Shown here one piece after another: positions 44,226 through 56,465 of a DNA stretch of 64,000 nucleotides. The position numbers and the translations under genes are program-made. Below the pieces are notes generated by a model, which worked only from the letters and a program-made list of their open reading frames with translations, was not told the origin of the DNA and ran no database searches. This stretch comes from Chrysopilus asiliformis. Taxonomy: Eukaryota; Arthropoda; Insecta; Diptera; Rhagionidae. The stretch lies in assembly GCA_964034945.1 (NCBI GenBank), contig OZ035962.1, positions 95,976,284 to 96,040,283 on the forward strand. The letters are read 5' to 3'. Numbering within the stretch: position 1 is the first letter of the stretch; each line of letters begins with the position of its first letter.

Positions 44226-44527
44226 ACTTGGTAGTACTCAATGAGAGGAAAATTTTCCACTTAGTTTTACCCAAATTGGACAGTTAGTTTTCGAGAAAGT
44301 TCCAAAAAGCCTAAAACCGCTTTTTTTTAATGGAATTCCCCTAAGACGCGTTCTCCACACACCTAATTTTATCATCTGATAGAAGAAAGGGAGAAAACAA
44401 TCCTTCAAATTTTGTCGTCTTCTGCAGTTCTAAAAAGTTCTAATTTCACCAACCGATTTTCGATCTGAAGATATTTCCGCTGAACAACAGATAAACTTGT
44501 TCGTCTCATTTCTGGCACTTTCATCTG

Positions 44528-45056
44528 CAGTTGCATACTGTCACGATAACTGCATACGAAACCGGAGAGTCGAGGCCGAAAAAGGCCCAAGTGATCAGCC
44601 GGCCAACAACAGTTTTTTGGGAGGCGCACGGTATCATTCAAATCGATTACGTTGAAAATGACAAACCGATCACTGGCGCATATTATGCAGCGCTGTTGGA
44701 TCGGTTCAACGCCAATTTGAAGCGAAAGCGGCTGCATTCGGTGAAGAAAAAAGTGCTCTTCCGCCAAGACAACGCACTGACGCACAAGTCCGCAGTCAAA
44801 ATTTCATGAACTGTGCTACGATTTGATCGCTTATCCACCATATTCTCCAGATTTGGCCCCCTTCGACTATTACTTATTTCCAAACCTGAAGAAATGGCTC
44901 TGTAGTAAGAGATTTGGATGGAACGAGGAGGTCATAGCTGAAGAAGAGATCGATTTTGAGGGCTTTGGCAAATCGTATTATTCGCAGGGTATCAAAAAAT
45001 TAGGAAATCGTTGGACAAAGTGTGTCGCCCCTAAAAACAACTATGTTGAGAAATAA
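44528..45056 (+). pseudogene. Mariner transposase relic, 5'-truncated and frameshifted
   Basis: This is the C-terminal half of a mariner transposase. The first segment (to about 44805) has GESRPKKAQ, TTVFWEAHGIIQIDY, ITGAYYAALLDRF and KKKVLFRQDNALTHKS. A frameshift near 44805 separates it from HELCYDLIAYPPYSPDLAP-FDYYLFPNLKKW and the end ...WTKCVAPKNNYVEK. In the D,D34D catalytic set, the second Asp (RQDNA) and the third (PFDYYLF) remain, but the first, normally in FWDAHG, is Glu here (FWEAHG). The N-terminal helix-turn-helix half is absent. With truncation, frameshift and a lost catalytic Asp it is dead. The wording fits the irritans-type mariners (Himar1 relatives), but the subfamily is an inference. 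Confidence 0.9.
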
Positions 45057-45089
45057 AATTAGTTTTGCCGATCAAAGATGTGTTTTTTT

Positions 45090-45165
45090 ACCTAGGCCGA
45101 TTACTTTTCAGCCCATAAGATTTTCCCCGATTACTTTTCAGAATACATAAAGATTTTCCAGTAAA
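45090..45165 (+). repeat. Tandem direct repeat downstream of the mariner relic
   Basis: CCGATTACTTTTCAG followed by ATAAGATTTTCC occurs, slightly changed, a second time 33 bp later. It may be a duplicated piece of the relic's 3' terminus. Confidence 0.5.
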
Positions 45166-46079
45166 AAAATACCATTCGTGCTAAAATTTTGTCCGTATGG
45201 AGAAAATACGTTATATTTTCCCTACATATCCCGGCGATTTTTTACAAGTTTCATATCTAAAAATTGATATTAAATTTAATATTTAAATTTATTAAAATAG
45301 AGGCCAAACTTTAAAAGAAAAAATCACTCCGCACTTCTTTTCAAAAAAAAGGGGAAATTCCTCTTCATCATCTAAAAATCATTGTTCTATAAACTTTCCT
45401 AACTAATTTTACATTAAAAAAAACTGATCTATTAGAGTGAATTTCACAGCAAATGATTTTCACGGAAAACTTAATTCAATAAAATCTTTGTTAAACGAAA
45501 TCTTATAAAAGTTTTCTAATTTTATTTCCAATCTAAGAATATTGATCAGACCGCCCAAGGATGATTAAAATTCGCTGCCCGTCTTTATCCAGTTGGATGA
45601 AAATTGCTTCAATTTCACGTTCGGTTGTAGGTGTTGAAATGATTTTCATTTGACTCCGATGGTGTACCATTAATACCAGCGTTGGCTCGTGTTTTCATCC
45701 ATTGAATTTTCCAACAATTGGACGAAAGGAAAAGCTCATTAAACACAAGGTAGGAAAAACCAATGAGAAAAACATCCCAGATGAATTGAAGAGGAAACTT
45801 GAGAGGAAAAAAGTCATCATGCTATCAAAGCAACAAATCTTATTATTTAGAAGCAAGAACGGCATGTGCAGGATTCAAATAATAATAAAAACAACATTTC
45901 AGTCAATTTTTCATTCTACAGACTGAGATAATTTCCTGCAGGATCTGGAATTTTGCACCTGGACTTCCGTTCGCAGTCATTCTAATTTTCTTTGGATCGT
46001 GATATCCAGTCTCATTAACTATCAACAAGTGTCTGTCGTTAGCAGAGGAACACCCTTTGAATTCTTTGAAGTGATAAAA
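45166..46079. other. Unassigned AT-rich DNA
   Basis: No gene was recognised. A 74-codon plus-strand frame at 45702-45926 is Lys-rich and motif-free. Confidence 0.35.
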
Positions 46080-46325
46080 AAATATCTGACGTATACAGTG
46101 CATAATTTTCTTATACAAAATCTATACTTGCGCAATTTACACTAACCCGATAAATAAAATATTAGCTTTATATAAAAATATAATTTTTTTTTACATAATC
46201 TGAAACATCTCGATAATGGTAGAAAAACTGACAGACAGAAGGACTTTTTTGTAATAATGCCCCATTCTTGCCCCATTTTTCATGAATACAATACTTTATT
46301 ATAGTTCGTATAAGAAAGTAAAAAC
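46080..46325 (-). repeat. Family C terminal fragment, reversed
   Basis: GTGCATAATTTTCTTATACA, TTGCGCAATTTACACTAACC, CTCGATAATGGTAGAAAAAC, TTTCATGAATACAATACTTT and ATTATAGTTCGTATAAGAAA match family C. The last two give a cleaner version of its terminus than the copy at 19138. Confidence 0.75.
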
Positions 46326-48775
46326 AAAAATAAATGGAAAACTTCAACTTTCTCTGTTCTCCATTTCCGTTTTAGTTCCTTTCCAATGTTGCAAAGTTCT
46401 TCTAGAACTTTTAATTGGAAGCCAGTGACCTTATTTTTTGCCCATGCGATTTCGTTATTTATATGTGGTTCTCATTAATCTCCTTTAAAAGTCGCAAGAA
46501 AGTCTCTGGCTTATTTTCTCGGCCCTCCCCTCTCAGCGCAAAAAACATCTATTTGACTATTTGCAATTCAAAAAACTTAAAGCCACTTAAACGCACACAA
46601 GGATGAATTTCATGTAAAGGGAATCCAGAAAATGTGAGTAAGATTTTAAACCAATCCTTAAGATGACCGCATTCTTAGCTTTTCACTGCCACCAAATTGA
46701 TAAATCGCCACGGGCTTTTTAGAAATTTTTACCAAATTTTTTCCGTTGATTTTCCAGGAATCCTCTATTAAATCCTAATGGCACCAAGACTGTCAAAAGA
46801 AAAACATCTACAATTTAAACAGAAACCGTCTCTAATGTCAAATTATTGATGCGTATAAATGACATAAAGAAATTTTTGGGTACTTGAAAAATAATTAAAT
46901 TCTATGCCGACCGATATTAAAAGAAGACGAAAAATCCTTTATCGGAGCATCCAAAAAAAATTAAAAGATTGATGTTTAGTTAAACAACCAAAGGGTAGAT
47001 AAACGGAAAGCCTACCCTTGTTAATATTTTTCCCAGATTTAATTTTCCGGGATGATTTTTTTAAAGAGTTCTTGAAAAATTCTAAGGTTTTCTGTTATGC
47101 TTGTAAGACGTAAATTCAATGGAACAATTGGAAGATTCCCAGAAAAACCCAAAAAAGTTCAAGTGTTTTTTTAAGGTGTGGCCTGAATTTAGGATCCTCA
47201 ATATTTTAGAAGCGAATATAAATAAAAACACAGAAAATGTAAGTGGGTGTTGTTTTTATTACAAAACGAAAACGTTGATTTAAATATTTCGGGTAGAAAG
47301 CAACGTTTCTAGTTGCTACAGCATTTTAATGTTAAGAATTTTTACAATTCCAAAAGCCTTTTGAAGTGAAACCCTCATGAACAAAAATTTGTTGTCAGTC
47401 TGGGTGATATATATATATGATGTATCATATAGAGTATAAAAAGATGGCTGAATCGAACCAAAAACAAACCAGTTTTTAAAATAAAAGCGTAACCAAACCA
47501 AAAGCTGTAAAGAAATTTTCTAGCGGTTCTTTTCGGTTCAAATATGAATTTTTAAGATCGAAAAATTCTTATTATTTTCTATTTTCGACCAAATGTAGAG
47601 TTCATCACATTTTTTATGTTAATTTTGTACCAAAAAACATTCCACATGCACTCTACCAGATTTGTGTAAGAACCAAAACCACTAAATCATTAAAACTCCA
47701 GTGAACTAAAAGCAGAAATAAAACTAATTTATCTAAATTTTTGAAATTTTAGAAACCAAAACTAAAACGAATTTTTTGAATTTTAGAAACCAAAAGCAAA
47801 GGTTTGAACCAGAATCTAATTTTGAAATTTTAGGAACCCAACCAAAATTCAGAAATCCAATTCACCCTTGAACCGCAACCGAAGTAGATTCAAAAACTTT
47901 TGGTTTGCAGCTCTCATTTAAAGGCTCCAGGAATTATTGTCGCAATGTTTTCAATATAATATCGTCCGCCATAAGATTTATACGAAACACTCGAGAAAAC
48001 ACAAAACATTCTGAAAACACACAATGCACGCACTTAAATAAAATATAAAGCTAAAAAGCTCCAAATTTATTACATGTAAATTTAAGACATGCCTTCAAAT
48101 GAAAATGAAATTTCGACCAAATGTTGTCGCACGTATACTTAACAACATTAGTTACAAAATAAAAGCAAACATCAATTTTATGGTTGGCCATAACCGAAAA
48201 GTCCAAATTATTAGATAACATTTCAGAAAATCGAAGCATTCTCCCACTTAAAAAGAAGTAATTCGCTCGTACACCACCCCAATGAAAGTGTTTTTATATA
48301 TTTTCGTAAAAGGAACACGGCGCCTCGTCATAAAAGCCACAACGACTATATTACACCATTGTTTCATATCTGTATGTTGCATCTAATCCTCGTGGCGCGT
48401 TATTTGGATACACGTCGGTCGTATGGAGCGAAGAATCTCTAAGCCAGAATGTACGACCTTCAACTTGAAATTCAGTCGTAAAAGACACCCCTCTGCTCAC
48501 TTTCCTTAGTAATAGTAAAGGACTCTATTAAATCTTGCGCAGATATAATTTTTCTTCCCAATCATTACATCAATATCAGAATATCAGAGATGCAAACTCG
48601 TTTTTTGAACCGAAGCCAAAACCACTGAATCAACACCAAACCATAAACCGAATCACTCTAAAAACTAAAAAAAAAAAGATGGACAAACCGAATCAACACC
48701 AAACCATTTAAAAAAAAAAGATTACCGAACCGAACCAAAGGCAGAAATTTTTCTGGTGGTTTGTTTCATATCTGA
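46326..48775. other. Unassigned AT-rich DNA
   Basis: A family A right-end scrap (TATCATATAGAGTATAAAAA) is at about 47424. At 47450-47890 and again 48600-48770 there are many loose AACCGAACCAAA / ACCAAAACC words, reading as diverged short repeats. 48240-48530 is less AT-rich without a long frame. No gene is supported. Confidence 0.35.
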
Positions 48776-49340
48776 ATTTTTATACCCGTATGGTGAAACC
48801 AAAGGGTATATTAACTTTGCCTTACCGTTTGTAACGCCAAGATCCCGTTATCACACACAAAAATGAATTACACCAGTGAGTTTAGAATGACTAAAAAAAT
48901 TGATTTTTGCATGTCCGTCCGTCTGTCTGTCCGTCTGTCTGTCTGTCCGTCCGTCCGTCTGTCTGTGGCGCGGATTGCGGGCGCACGGATTGAGCTAGAG
49001 ACTTGAAAGTTTGCACATTGTAAAATGCAAGGCTAAGTTCGTTAATGGGCAAAAATGGACCATTAGGGGGGGTACCCCCCATACGAACGAAATCGTTTTT
49101 TGTGAATATCTCGAAAACGGTGCATCTTATCAAAAAAGTGCAAGAACAAAAGTTATTTAGGACATGATTTTACGTAAAATTCCCATACATCAAAATCCGA
49201 TTGGAATAAATTTTAAAAAATCTTATTGGAAAGTTTGACTTCAAAGTGGAATTTTGGTACAACTGTTCGCTGTTCACTTAAATTACCATACGGGTTTTCA
49301 ATAATTGCCAGATTGGCAATTATAGCTTTTGTTATGTTTA
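48776..49340 (-). repeat. Family B dispersed repeat, reversed copy
   Basis: Read on the plus strand: TACCCGTATGGTGAAACCAA, CACCAGTGAGTTTAGAATGA, CATGTCCGTCCGTCTGTCTG with further CCGTCTGT units, TTGAGCTAGAGACTTGAAAG, GTACCCCCCATACGAACGAA, CGAAAACGGTGCATCTTATC, GTTCGCTGTTCACTTAAATT, CCATACGGGTTTTCAATAAT and GCAATTATAGCTTTTGTTAT. It forms an inverted pair with the next copy. Confidence 0.85.
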
Positions 49341-49494
49341 GGATTGAATTTTTTTTTGAATTATTTTCTATTATTAAACAGATTTAGAGTTTAGGACTTT
49401 TCTAAATTAACATAATGTCCAGAAACCCATTCCCATCAAGAAATATAACTGATATAATCGGGAATCGCAACACCCACTGAACAGGAACCAAAAA

Positions 49495-50003
49495 TCAAAC
49501 ATTACAAAAGGTATAATTGTCAATCTGGCAATTATTGAAAACCCGTACGCTAATATGGCATTGTTCGAAGTTTAAGTGAACGGCGAACAGAAAAAACCCC
49601 ACTTTGAAGTCAAACTTTTCAAAAAGATTTTTTAAAATTTATTCCAATCGAATTTTGATGTATGGGAGTTTTATGTAGAATTTTATCCTAAATAACTTTT
49701 GTTCTTGCACTTTTTTGATAAGATGCACCGCTTGTGAGATATTCGCCAAAAACGTTTTCGTTCGCTATGCATTTTACGAAAAACGAATCTGCGTAAAACT
49801 TCAAGTCTCTAGCTCAATCCGTGCGGCCGCAATCCGCTTCACAGACGGACGGACAGATGGACAGACGGACGGACGGACGGACGGACGGACATGCAAAATT
49901 CATTTTTTTTTATCATTCTACACACACTGGTGTAATTCATTTTTGTGTGTGATGACGTGATCTCGGGGTTACAAACGGTAAGGCAAATTTAATATAGGTA
50001 CCC
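49495..50003 (+). repeat. Family B dispersed repeat, forward copy
   Basis: The mirror partner of 48776-49340, about 155 bp away: AGGTATAATTGTCAATCTGG, CAATTATTGAAAACCCGTAC, AGTTTAAGTGAACGGCGAAC, TTTTGATAAGATGCACCGCT, TTCAAGTCTCTAGCTCAATC, a CAGACGGACGGACGGACGGA run and CACTGGTGTAATTCATTTTT. Its right end (GGTACCCG) is cut by the family D copy that follows. Confidence 0.85.
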
Positions 50004-50004
50004 G

Positions 50005-50430
50005 AAAATGTGAGCAAAAGGAAAATCACGTTATTCTTACAGCGTTCTTAACATCAAAATCGAACTCAGCGACCGCGAAAACCCCCAAATGGGAATTTTT
50101 CCCAAAATTTTGAGAAACGGATAATCACGAAGGATAATCACGTCATACTTACAAGGTCTTCCGTTATCCTTGCAGGCTTCTTAATACTAGAATCGGATCC
50201 AGAGACCCAAAAAACTCCCAGGTGAAATTTTTATCCGGAAAATTTTAGGCAAAGGATAATCACGTTATGCTTGCAAGATCTTCCCTTATCCTTACAAGGA
50301 CAAGGTAGTGAAAATATTGTATCATCATCATACCGACGTGTGTGTGCAAAATTTCAAGCCAATCGGATGAGTGGATGTGGGTCAAAATTGGATTGCAAGA
50401 TTTGACCCAAACAGACAAACAGATACGAAA
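50005..50430 (-). repeat. Family D dispersed repeat, reversed copy
   Basis: Reversed family D phrases: AAAAGGAAAATCACGTTATT, GTCTTCCGTTATCCTTGCAG, AAAATTTTAGGCAAAGGATA, TTTCAAGCCAATCGGATGAG and CAAACAGATACGAAAGCAGG. The GGATAAC sub-unit is present at least twice. Confidence 0.8.
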
Positions 50431-50439
50431 GCAGGCTAA

Positions 50440-50592
50440 ATCAAAGCATTTAAAAATAGTAAAAATTCGATATTTTTATAATAAATTTAACCACTTAGAA
50501 GTAAATTTTACTATTTTTTGGTTAAATGGACCATTCTTGTTATTGAAATTAACTACTTTGGTTATAGTCCGATTGTTTTCTCTGCGTATGCT
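50440..50592. mobile_element. Fragment related to the TIR element at 11953-12178
   Basis: AAAATAGTAAAAATTCG, TTTTACTATTTTTTGGTTAA, TTGAAATTAACTACTTTGGT and the right end GATTGTTTTCTCTGCGT match the right part of the 11953-12178 element. The left terminus is missing where family D begins. Confidence 0.6.
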
Positions 50593-52233
50593 TGATTGTT
50601 TAGAAATCTGATCAAATTTTGGCCAATTCTTGTTTTTCATCATCGCCAGTCATAGTGGAATTTATTCAAATATTTTGCAACGCAAAATATCTAACAGATA
50701 TTTAACACGACTTCGCAATAATAATGGAATGTGATGGTCCTAATTGGCTAGAATGTTAACAATGTTAACAACCATCGTAATTTCCAAACAACACACCCAA
50801 AATTTTACTGAAGTGTTTTTTTTACTGAACTCTCCGATGATGAAAATTCGCAACAGGACAATGTGAAATTTTTCTCTGACGGTGACAATCAAATGATCGA
50901 TGGGAGAATCCTTGACTGAATGACATTTTCCTGTTTATCATATCGAATTTCCCCACGAAAACATTTTACGACCAATAAAGATCTCTAAACATTTCGCCAT
51001 TGATGATAGGAGCTTTTGATGTTCAACGGTTCGACTCTGTATGAACGCCATTGGCATCAACATCGGTATCGTTATAGACCACAACAAAGCGAATGGTAAT
51101 AAACATAAATTTCAATCCACATCGAACACGCATAGTCGCAAAAACCCACCAGATGGATATAGACATCAGTAGCAACGAACAGATGGAGACCACGAGAAAA
51201 AACTGCTCATATAACTATAATCTACTTTCCCTTTGCCACCCTTTGGCCCATCTGGATTCAATAATAATGTCCTCTAAGACATCCTAGCCAATATCAACCC
51301 CATCCATATTTTCTGGAGAATAATATAAAAGTTACCACCGTCGAAGGTAATATAAGAAAGAAACTTTATGGTTTCCAGCAAATGAAGCTGAAGAGGTTTA
51401 AATGGAGTTTGAGGTGTGCCTTGATTATATGAAATGCGTCGCTATAAACATATCGATTTTTACATACACAGAGCACAAATATTTCCGCCAAAAAGAAAGG
51501 ATATTTTACCACTTGCCCATCCTTGAAAGCTGAAACAGACAGCAAATACAGGATTTATGTTTTTCAATCCCTAACCCCATTCCGGCCAATAAATGACACT
51601 TTTTCAACCCTCGTTAATATTTTTTGTGCTTTTATGTCAGTTGACAGAAGCGACAACAGGTGAGATATAAAGAAAATGTATTTTAAATTTTTACGCTTAG
51701 TTTTTGAATGATTAAAAAGTTAGAGTCTAATTATTTTTTTGTCTGATTTTTTTCTTTTTTTGTTTAATTTTTAATTGACTACAATTTTCCTTTTTCTCAA
51801 AAAAAAAATATGAATATAGAAAATTTTTTATATAGAAGACTCTGAAAACGTGGAGTTTCGGAATAAACTGCAAAAAACGAAACCGAGATTTTTAAAAAGT
51901 CGCCATTTTGAGTATTTTTGTATTGCATGAGGGAAGAGTTAAAGACAATAGGATTTTGTGTGTCTTTAATTTGAGGCACGACCATGACGAAAACCCTATC
52001 GAAATCCTTTCAAGGGTCCGGGAGATCGTTTGGTGAAGAAGAATTATCGCTGGGAGGGTAAGGATTTTTTACAATTTTTTATACAATTCACAAAATTGCA
52101 TTCCAAATGGTTGAACTATTAAAAAGTTAATAGGTTAGGGAAGTGATCCAAAAAAAAGTGGGGGGTAGTTGATATCCAGGTATAAAATTTCAACGAAATC
52201 AGTTGATCAGCTTTTTCGTGATCTAAAACAAAT
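50593..52233. other. Unassigned DNA with a family C scrap
   Basis: 51830-51920 (ACGTGGAGTTTCGGAATAAA, AAAAGTCGCCATTTTGAG) is a reversed family C scrap. 51030-51300 is less AT-rich without motif. A weak exon candidate at 51984 is listed separately. Confidence 0.4.
51984..52059 (+). other. Possible short first coding exon (weak)
   Basis: ATG in good context (CGACCATGACG) opens 25 codons, MTKTLSKSFQGSGRSFGEEE then LSLGG. The stop overlaps a consensus splice donor GGAGG|GTAAGG. Base composition is clearly less AT-rich than the flanks. No matching downstream exon was identified, so this may be chance. Confidence 0.2.
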
Positions 52234-52466
<233 letters not shown>

Positions 52467-55314
52467 TAAGACAGAGACAAACAAACAAGAAAAAACAAAG
52501 GATCATCGGATTCATTAGTTTAAATTAGTGTAATTAAACACATCTCATTTTACTTTTTATTTCTTATAGTCTCTGATGACAAATTGAAAAATCTTCACTT
52601 TTTGAGGATTTTGACGGTTCTTCTAACACACAACCTCTCAAAACAATATTTATTTTCGCATTTTCCCCTAAAGATATTCTAAAAATTTCTTTTTACTCTT
52701 TTTTACATGAAACTTATTCGACACAATCCCCCGAGAAATAAAGATAGAACTTATTTTCATTATTCTTAGCCATTGAATTTTCAACAAAAGAACATAATAC
52801 TACAGGATTCTAACATCAACTGAAAAATAATATATTAAGGAGAGTGGGAATCCTATTATGTAAAATAAATATAAAAACTCGCTGGAAAATAGAGAATTTA
52901 TGTTTCTATTTGGAGTTGAAAAATATTTCCGAGAATTTTTTAATTGGAGATTTGGGATATATGTTCCCAAGTATGCTCGACTGAATCTGGAAAATAATTT
53001 TTCGTTACATGATCGTAAACATAACAACCTGATATCATATCCAAGAAGTCAATAAAAAAAAGATTTTTCTTAAAATACAGTCGGACCCAATTAAGGACAT
53101 TTTAGTGTTTCCTCTTGACCAGGATGTGTAATTATTTTAAAAAACTGTCTTGGGGTTTTTCGGTCAAATGATTAAAATGATATTTACTATCAATTTAATG
53201 ATTCGTATAAAGAAGGGTAAGAACAAACGCCCTTTTAAGAATAAATAAATAAAAATATTTGTTTTTTTTGGACAGAACGTTCTTAATTGTAACTATTGCG
53301 ATACTGCATGGAATGCAAAACCTTACAAATGGTTCACGGGCTTTAAAAATGGTACATAGAGAGAAATGATTAGATCGAAATTTTCAAAATCATTGTATAG
53401 CTTAACCAATTTCTTGATAAGGAGAACACCAACTAAGAAATTTGGTAATTTATTTAAGATTTTTGGTAAAGTCAAATTTCGGAACAAAACGAGTAAATGT
53501 GAAAGTAGGGATGAAAATTAGGGACTGTTCATAAAATAGCTCTCGTTGATATTTTGCGTTTTGGAATCCTCCTTGCTGCCCTTCCACTCTTCCAACTTAT
53601 GTTTTGGTATTTCTTATATGGGATTTAATTGTCACACCACTGAAACTCTCCCGTTTCCCTGAGCCTTTTTTTATAGACAGCCCTTTATTCTGAAACAATA
53701 TTGTGTATCAAGTTTGATAAAATGAAAGTCAAAATTGTCAATTGTTGAACATCTCGTGATATTTTTCCCGTATCTTTAAAAAATCCTTCATTTCGATGTA
53801 AGATTTTCTTTAATTTCCTGTTGCTGCACGGAAGAAATCTATTTTCATAATGAATGAACTACCTAAGGCGATTAATTAATTGTCTGAAGAAATTAAGTTG
53901 ATTTTCCCTCAATGAAAGCCGAATAAGAAGCACTTCTATTTTCCTTTGATTCTTTTTAAGTATAATAATTGTCTGCAATAAATGAGAGTTACCTAAAAAC
54001 CGAAAAATTATATTCTCCGTCAACGACCATCAACAAGAGCTCCCCAAAAAAAAAACATTTTTTAATGATTTTCTTTCTTTTGCTTTTCCTCTTCACAGCA
54101 CTTTGAACACACAATTCGGAAGCCCCAAATGATTCGCTATGAACCGAAAAAAAGTAAAATTACTTACATTCTAAAAGGAGAAAAAAAGAGAATGAATGGT
54201 TCTGGTGCAAAAAGGAATTGAATCAAAGCGTTAAACATGAATTAAACTGTCTCGACACGAGTATAATATCCGGAAAAATCGTTGTGTAAAAAAAATATTA
54301 AATGTGGAAAAAAAGCACTCAAGTGAAAACTGCTACAATTTTTGCCGTGTAGCAAAACTAATGCGTGGGCACAGCACAAAAGTTCACTTCTAGCATGTCA
54401 AAACCAATTAGAGTGAAGGGCTCAATGCCCTTTTATCCTTTCATACACCGTGGGCAGAGGAGCCTCCACCGAGCAAATGTTCGTATCCTTCCTAATTCGT
54501 TTAATGATTTCCAGTGAAAGCTTTCAGGATGTCTACTCCTAATGAATAGTTGTCTGACGTGAATTTCTCCCATTTCGGAGTTTAAAGATCCCTACCCAAA
54601 CCAACTTGGAAGCAACACCAATGCCAAACCTTTCATTTATGACTTATTTGACAGTCGTCCTACGAACAAAAATCCCCCAAAGGACGCTTGATGAGTGACG
54701 CTTAAACGATGCCCTTTGAGTATCAAATAAATTTTTAATTTTTATTGGATTTTTGGTGGTCATTTACTCTGTTTTGTAAACGAAATTATCAAGGATTATT
54801 TTTTTTTAGCTCCAGCGAACAAGCAAGTGGTTGTTACAGACACTAAATTAAGGTAAAATTGAAACCCTTCCGGGTTGTTTACAAGTCCTAATGGTCAGTA
54901 CACATTAGTCAGAATGACACATCCTTTTTAATATTCCATACATATAAAACGGCCGCTGGCTGATTGTGCCGTGAGCCTTGTTGCGTGTGCCTTTATTATC
55001 CAACACACCGTAGACTAATTTCAAAAATCCCTAACCGACATTTCCCTAGACTTACATGACATCTATAGAATATGAATCCGGTACGTGTTTCTCAGGAAAA
55101 CATGGAATGAGGCGCCAGATTGTCTCGACTGATTAGCTGCAAACGGAAATTGTTCTCCAAATTCTATTTGTACGAAAAGGTCAAAAAAAATTGTCAGTAC
55201 CTAAATAACACAATTGAAAACTTCCCAAAATAAATAAACAATCGGTCAATGTGTAGGTGAGGTAGATTTTCACTAAATTTTTACAATTGAATTACTACTT
55301 ATTACATTCTTCTG
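52467..55314. other. Unassigned DNA
   Basis: 52470-54200 is AT-rich without features. 54350-55190 is less AT-rich and could contain regulatory or exonic sequence, but no frame longer than about 60 codons or recognisable motif was found. Confidence 0.35.
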
Positions 55315-56090
55315 CTATAGAGGGAAAGTATTGTATTTATGGCGGAGACCAACTCGGGAACGAGGGCAGGTAGAGATCTTCTGATCAGAACGAATTATGT
55401 TTCAGGAAAAATTATGAGGATGTCCGTGCATCGGTCTGTCTGTCTGTCTGTCGGTCTGTCTGTCTGTCGGTCTGTCTGTCGGTCTGTCTGTCGGTCTGTC
55501 TGTCGGTCTGTCTGTCGGTCTGTCTGTCGGTCTGTCTGTCGGTCTGTCTGTCGGTCTGTCTGTCGGTCTGTCTGTCGGACTGTCTGTCGGTCTGTCTGTC
55601 GGTCTGTCTGTCGGTTTGTCTGCCGGTCTGTCTGTCGGTCTGTCTGTCGGTCTGTCTGTCTGTCGGTCTGTCTGTCGGTCTGTCTGTCGGTCTATCTGTC
55701 GGTCTGTCGGTCTATCGGTCTGTCTGTGCGAAACTTGAAATTTCATTAGTAAACGAGTTTTACGAAAACCGTAGCTTTCTATCAACTTTTGGAAGAGTAA
55801 CATTAGCTATAACCGGATCTCCCATACAATTTTTTTTTTTTTTAAATACCGTTTTTTAGAAAAATGTCAAGAAACTATGCGCTTTTGAAGAAAAATACAA
55901 GTAAGCAAATTCAAATAAAATAAAATTTTTTGCATTTTTTTTTTCCTTTAACGGTTTTTACGTTTCTTTAACGGTTCTTGAGATATTTGAAAAAAATTTA
56001 CTTTTGACATATTTTTTACGAAACTAAATACTGCAGAAGAATGTTTTGTGCTGATCACAACTGATATTTAAAAAAACCAGGAACAATAGT
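55315..56090 (+). repeat. Family C repeat, forward copy with octamer expansion
   Basis: TAGAGGGAAAGTATTGTATT, CTCGGGAACGAGGGCAGGTA, TTTCAGGAAAAATTATGAGG, the CTGTCTGTCGGT array (55431-55729), CTATCAACTTTTGGAAGAGT, TTAACGGTTCTTGAGATATT and TGTGCTGATCACAACTGATA follow the family C order. It is a mirror-image relative of 36340-37165. Confidence 0.8.
55431..55729. repeat. CTGTCTGTCGGT microsatellite
   Basis: About 300 bp in which an 8-bp unit (GGTCTGTCTGTC with TGTC slips) repeats with few changes. Because 8 is not a multiple of 3, the period in translation is eight codons, which is why several frames stay open. It is not coding. Confidence 0.95.
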
Positions 56091-56284
56091 ACATTTTTCT
56101 CCCAATACGTAGAGGCTTGGTAATTCAAATCAATAGAAACCATAACTAATCCGAGCCACCGAGGTTTTCGAATTACTGGATACTTTTTTATGGTGTATAT
56201 TTTGTTTAGACTTAATGACAAAAAAATATATTTTCCATAAAATAACTATGTTCCTGTTGCCAAAAACGAATCAAACCGAAAAGA

Positions 56285-56465
56285 AAAACATAAGACAAAA
56301 AATAGAAGCTACAATTTCCAGGAGTCAATCGTCAAATACTCTAAATGATGACAAACAAAATGTTTATTTTAGAAAATCCACTTGTATAGGAGCGCAAGAA
56401 AGGAGTGGTCCGATTGGATTTTGATGTATGGAACGGTTATGTAAAATCATATTCTAAACAGATTC
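56285..56465 (+). repeat. Family A repeat, left-end copy
   Basis: ACATAAGACAAAAAATAGAA, GCTACAATTTCCAGGAGTC, CAAATACTCTAAATGATGAC, GGAGTGGTCCGATTGGATTT and GTAAAATCATATTCTAAACA match the left half of family A; the rest is missing. Confidence 0.75.

Noticed and set aside
44405..44785. 126-codon minus-strand frame
   Set aside because: Most of it is antisense to the mariner transposase relic. The remaining left part has no recognisable motif.
48891..49133. Peptides with TDGRTDRQTDGQ
   Set aside because: They are translations of the GACGGACAGACGG run of families A and B, seen in many frames and copies.
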